Shown here in pieces: positions 30,336-32,624 of a DNA stretch of 32,624 bases (the stretch's first letter is position 1; each line of letters starts with the position of its first letter). The position numbers and the translations under genes were made by a program. The stretch lies in the NCBI GenBank assembly GCA_020629375.1, contig JAHDDK010000045.1, positions 1-32,624 of the forward strand, read 5' to 3'. The notes under the pieces are model-generated. The model had not been told where the DNA came from and searched no databases. It was given only the letters and a program-made list of their open reading frames with translations. The stretch is from Acidimicrobiales bacterium. Its GTDB lineage: Bacteria > Actinomycetota > Acidimicrobiia > Acidimicrobiales > SHLQ01.

Positions 30336-31703
30336 TCAGAGGGGTTGCAGGTCATCGAGGATCCACGGGAGGAGTTCGCCCACCGTCGGGTGGGTGAAGA
30401 CCGCCTTGCGGAACGTCCGATGGCTCTGTCTTGCGTACATGAACGGGGCGAACACATTGATGATCTCGTCGCCGCCGACGCCCAGGATTGACACACCGAG
30501 AAACTCCTCGGTGTCGACGTCCACGAGGATCTTGATCATCCCCGCTATCTCGTCCTTCTCCTTCGCCCGGGAAATTGCGGCCATGGGCCGCGTCGCCATC
30601 GCGACGTTGCGTCCGCTCTCGCGAGCTTCCCGTTCGGTCATACCAATACGACCGAGAGGCGGATCGATGAACATCGCGTGGATCGGGATGCGCCCGTCAA
30701 GCGATCGGTCGCCCTCGCCGGTGTAGGAGTCCCAGAAGGTCTCGCCGTCGTTGACCGAGGTGTGCGTGAAGGCGCCTCGACCGTTGACGTCACCGACCGC
30801 GTAGATGTGCTCGACGTTGGTTCGTAGTGCGTCGTCGACGGTCACGTAGCCCCGCCGATCGCTCTTCACTCCGGCGGCCTCCAACGCGAGGCGATCGCTG
30901 TTCGGCACCCGGCCGACGGCGAGCAGGAGGTGACTCCCCTCCACTGTTTCGAGACCATTGGGACCGTCGAAGGCGACCTCGATGCGGCCCGCCTCGGGCT
31001 GGGCCACCGACTGGACGAGCGCGCCTGTTCGCACGTCAATTCCCTCATCGACGAGGAGCTGCTTGGCGGACTCGGCGATGTCGGGGTCCTCGCGAGGCAT
31101 CAACTGATCGGCGCCCTCGAGCACCGTCACCCGACTCCCGAAGCGCCGGAAGATCTGACCGAACTCGAGGCCGATGTAGCTGCCACCCACGATGACGAGG
31201 TGATCGGGGATTTCGGACAGGTCGAGCAGGCGAGCGTTGTCGAGCCACTCGACATCCTCGATACCGGCGATGGGCAGTTCGAGCGGACGTGTGCCGGTGT
31301 GGATGACGATCGTGTCGCCGGAGATGACCTCGCCGCCCACCTGGACTTCGTGCTCGGAGACGAAATGCGCGTACTCCGCGTAGAAGTCGACGTTGTCCAT
31401 CGTGCGGAGCCACTGCTCCATTCCGGTGTTGTCGCGCATGGCGTTCATGCGCGTCATCACCGTCTCGAAGTTGATCGAGAACTCCGGGATCTCGACGCCG
31501 AATTCCGGTCCTCGGCGCGCCATATGCGCGGCGCGAGCACTGGCGACCAGGGTCTTCGTTGGCGTGCAACCGGTGTTCACACACGAGCCACCTACCTTGC
31601 CGCCCTCGATGAGTGCCACCCGCTTGCCGGCGGCACTCAGGCGGGGGATGACCGTCCCGGTCGCTTGGCCGGTTCCGATCCAGATCACGTCGTACTTCGT
31701 CAT
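30336..31703 (-). CDS. FAD-dependent pyridine nucleotide-disulfide oxidoreductase (mercuric-reductase/Lpd-like)
   Basis: A 455-aa class I flavoprotein disulfide reductase. FAD-binding start YDVIWIGTGQATGT (4-17), redox-active disulfide GGSCVNTGCTPTK (38-50; Cys41 and Cys46), NAD(P) motif LVIVGGSYIGLEFGQIF, second FAD block IYAVGDVNG, and FTHPTVGE near the end with the His438/Glu443 pair that acts as base. It is not a standard dihydrolipoamide dehydrogenase by sequence (CVNTGCTPTK rather than CLNVGCIPSK) and lacks the N-terminal metal-binding domain and C-terminal Cys pair of MerA. Its electron acceptor is therefore open. ATG 31703 or GTG 31709, with TAGCGG 6 bases upstream, may be the start. 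It follows sucD by about 100 bases. Confidence 0.88.
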   Translation of the reverse strand: MTKYDVIWIGTGQATGTVIPRLSAAGKRVALIEGGKVGGSCVNTGCTPTKTLVASARAAHMARRGPEFGVEIPEFSINFETVMTRMNAMRDNTGMEQWLRTMDNVDFYAEYAHFVSEHEVQVGGEVISGDTIVIHTGTRPLELPIAGIEDVEWLDNARLLDLSEIPDHLVIVGGSYIGLEFGQIFRRFGSRVTVLEGADQLMPREDPDIAESAKQLLVDEGIDVRTGALVQSVAQPEAGRIEVAFDGPNGLETVEGSHLLLAVGRVPNSDRLALEAAGVKSDRRGYVTVDDALRTNVEHIYAVGDVNGRGAFTHTSVNDGETFWDSYTGEGDRSLDGRIPIHAMFIDPPLGRIGMTEREARESGRNVAMATRPMAAISRAKEKDEIAGMIKILVDVDTEEFLGVSILGVGGDEIINVFAPFMYARQSHRTFRKAVFTHPTVGELLPWILDDLQPL

Positions 31704-31762
31704 GATCACGAAACCCCGCTACCAACCGCGAGCTTCCCTCTGACGCCTCGGTTCGCGGAGCC

Positions 31763-31789
31763 CCGGCGATCGGCGCGACGGCTCGCCGG
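31763..31789 (-). terminator. Weak possible hairpin downstream of sucD
   Basis: CCGGCGA (31763-31769) and TCGCCGG (31783-31789) form a perfect 7-base stem with a 13-base loop in the 98-base gap after sucD. There is no T-tract on either side, so it is at best a poor intrinsic terminator and may be chance in G+C-rich DNA. Confidence 0.2.
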
Positions 31790-31801
31790 CTACGAAGCCC
31801 G

Positions 31802-32624
31802 CTACAGAGTGGCGACGATCGCGGCCATGAGGTCGCCGGCTTCGGTCGGGTTGAGGCCGACCTTTACACCTGCGTCCTCGAGGGCTTCCATCTTCGCCTT
31901 GGCCGTGCCTTTGCCTCCCGAAACGATGGCGCCTGCGTGGCCCATCTTCTTGCCGGGAGGGGCGGTCACGCCTGCGACGTAGGACACGACGGGCTTGGTC
32001 ACGTTGGCCTTGATGAACTCGGCGGCCTCTTCTTCGGCTGAGCCGCCGATCTCGCCGATCATCATGATCGCCTCGGTGGCCGGGTCTGCTTCGAACGCGG
32101 CGAGGCAGTCTATGAAGTTGGTGCCGGGCACGGGGTCACCGCCAATGCCGACCGAGGTCGTCACCCCGATGTCCTTCTCTTTGAGTTCGTACACCGCCTG
32201 ATAGGTCAGCGTGCCCGAACGGCTGACCACGCCAACCGGACCCCCGGCCTTGGCGATGTGGCCCGCGGTGATGCCGATGTTGGCCTTACCGGGGCTGATG
32301 ATCCCGGGGCAGTTGGGACCGAGCAGACGGGTGTCGGGAAAATCGGCCTTGAGCTTGTTGTAGAACCACGCCTCGTCGTGCATCGGCACACCCTCGGTGA
32401 TCACCACCACCAGCTCCATGCCGGCTTCAGCGGCCTCCATCACGGCGCCCTTGACCGCAACCGGCGGCACGAACACACAGCTCGCATTGCAGCCGGTCGC
32501 TTCCTTCGCCTCGGCGACGCTGGCGTAAATCGGCGTGCCGTCGACATCGGTGCCCGCCTTCTTTGGATGCGTGCCGGCGACGACCTGCGTGCCGTACTCC
32601 TTGTTGAGGTTGCCGTAGTAGCGG
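31802..32624 (-). CDS. sucD: Succinyl-CoA ligase (ADP/GDP-forming), alpha subunit, N-terminus missing
   Basis: The last 274 residues of the alpha subunit; the first 15-20 lie beyond the right edge. The enzyme interconverts succinyl-CoA and succinate in the TCA cycle, making ATP or GTP through a phosphohistidine on this subunit. Visible are [15 protein letters not shown] near the cut end (CoA-binding domain), [55 protein letters not shown], and [14 protein letters not shown] with the phosphorylated active-site His. Length and motifs are normal. A beta-subunit gene sucC is expected just outside the window. An internal ATG/GTG at 32476 is not the start. Confidence 0.97.
   Translation of the reverse strand, partial: RYYGNLNKEYGTQVVAGTHPKKAGTDVDGTPIYASVAEAKEATGCNASCVFVPPVAVKGAVMEAAEAGMELVVVITEGVPMHDEAWFYNKLKADFPDTRLLGPNCPGIISPGKANIGITAGHIAKAGGPVGVVSRSGTLTYQAVYELKEKDIGVTTSVGIGGDPVPGTNFIDCLAAFEADPATEAIMMIGEIGGSAEEEAAEFIKANVTKPVVSYVAGVTAPPGKKMGHAGAIVSGGKGTAKAKMEALEDAGVKVGLNPTEAGDLMAAIVATL

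Noticed and set aside
30336..31703. Mercuric reductase of a mer operon
   Set aside because: It lacks the N-terminal metal-binding domain and C-terminal Cys pair, and there is no merR/T/P nearby.
1..32624. tRNA, rRNA, riboswitch, CRISPR, insertion sequence or prophage
   Set aside because: Every gap between genes is under 100 bases and none shows cloverleaf, repeat-spacer, terminal inverted repeat or transposase features on reading.

Overview
The window is high-G+C bacterial DNA with a strong C/G bias at third codon positions, frequent GTG starts, and ATGA/GTGA start-stop overlaps. It also carries a Thr/Ser-rich lipoprotein linker, a fused PPOX-type flavoprotein and many operon heads that look leaderless. 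Together these suggest an actinobacterium (Actinomycetota). Ilumatobacter-like Acidimicrobiia is my best guess, but it is inference because no rRNA or taxonomic marker is present. Coding density is extreme: by my count the gaps between genes total about 0.7 kb of 32.6 kb, and no gap reaches 100 bases. I see no tRNA, rRNA, CRISPR array, insertion sequence or phage gene.

Layout. (1) 1-1033: the 3' end of an RND/MMPL-type exporter, then a convergent two-domain protein fusing a gamma-glutamylcyclotransferase-like and a PPOX domain. (2) 1096-5172 (+): a four-gene operon with an MBOAT O-acyltransferase, its SGNH-hydrolase-like partner, a CMP-sugar (NeuA-like) cytidylyltransferase and a D-2-hydroxyacid dehydrogenase. 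(3) 5173-6738: a methyltransferase (-) and a sulfotransferase (+), divergent. (4) 6761-12324 (-): five overlapping genes encoding a GT2, an unknown 205-aa protein, an SDR oxidoreductase, a GT-B-like protein and an 830-aa GT2/MptE-like fusion. (5) 12362-17820 (+): a sulfotransferase, a membrane protein with a degenerate methyltransferase-like domain, a double glycosyltransferase of 807 aa and a methyltransferase. (6) 17824-24190 (-): a sulfotransferase, a GT2, a second MptE-like protein and three consecutive methyltransferases, one of them membrane-anchored through a coiled coil. (7) 24204-27453 (-): purH, purN and a lipoprotein amidase. (8) 27544-32624: a small membrane protein with an M48 peptidase, a GlxA-type AraC regulator, a DinB-like protein, an FAD disulfide reductase and the 3' part of sucD.

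From 1096 to 24190 nearly every gene is a glycosyltransferase, a nucleotide-sugar or sugar-acid enzyme, or a decorating enzyme (acyl-, sulfo- or methyltransferase). The simplest reading is a large locus that builds and decorates a surface polysaccharide or glycoprotein glycan. No polymerase, flippase or ABC exporter lies in the window, so the locus is probably incomplete here. The most interesting items are the membrane-anchored coiled-coil methyltransferase, which resembles a chain-length ruler in layout, with its degenerate relative; the two Maf/MptE-like putative transferases alongside a CMP-sugar synthetase; and a recurring TANNNT-(6 to 9 nt)-start-codon arrangement at operon heads.
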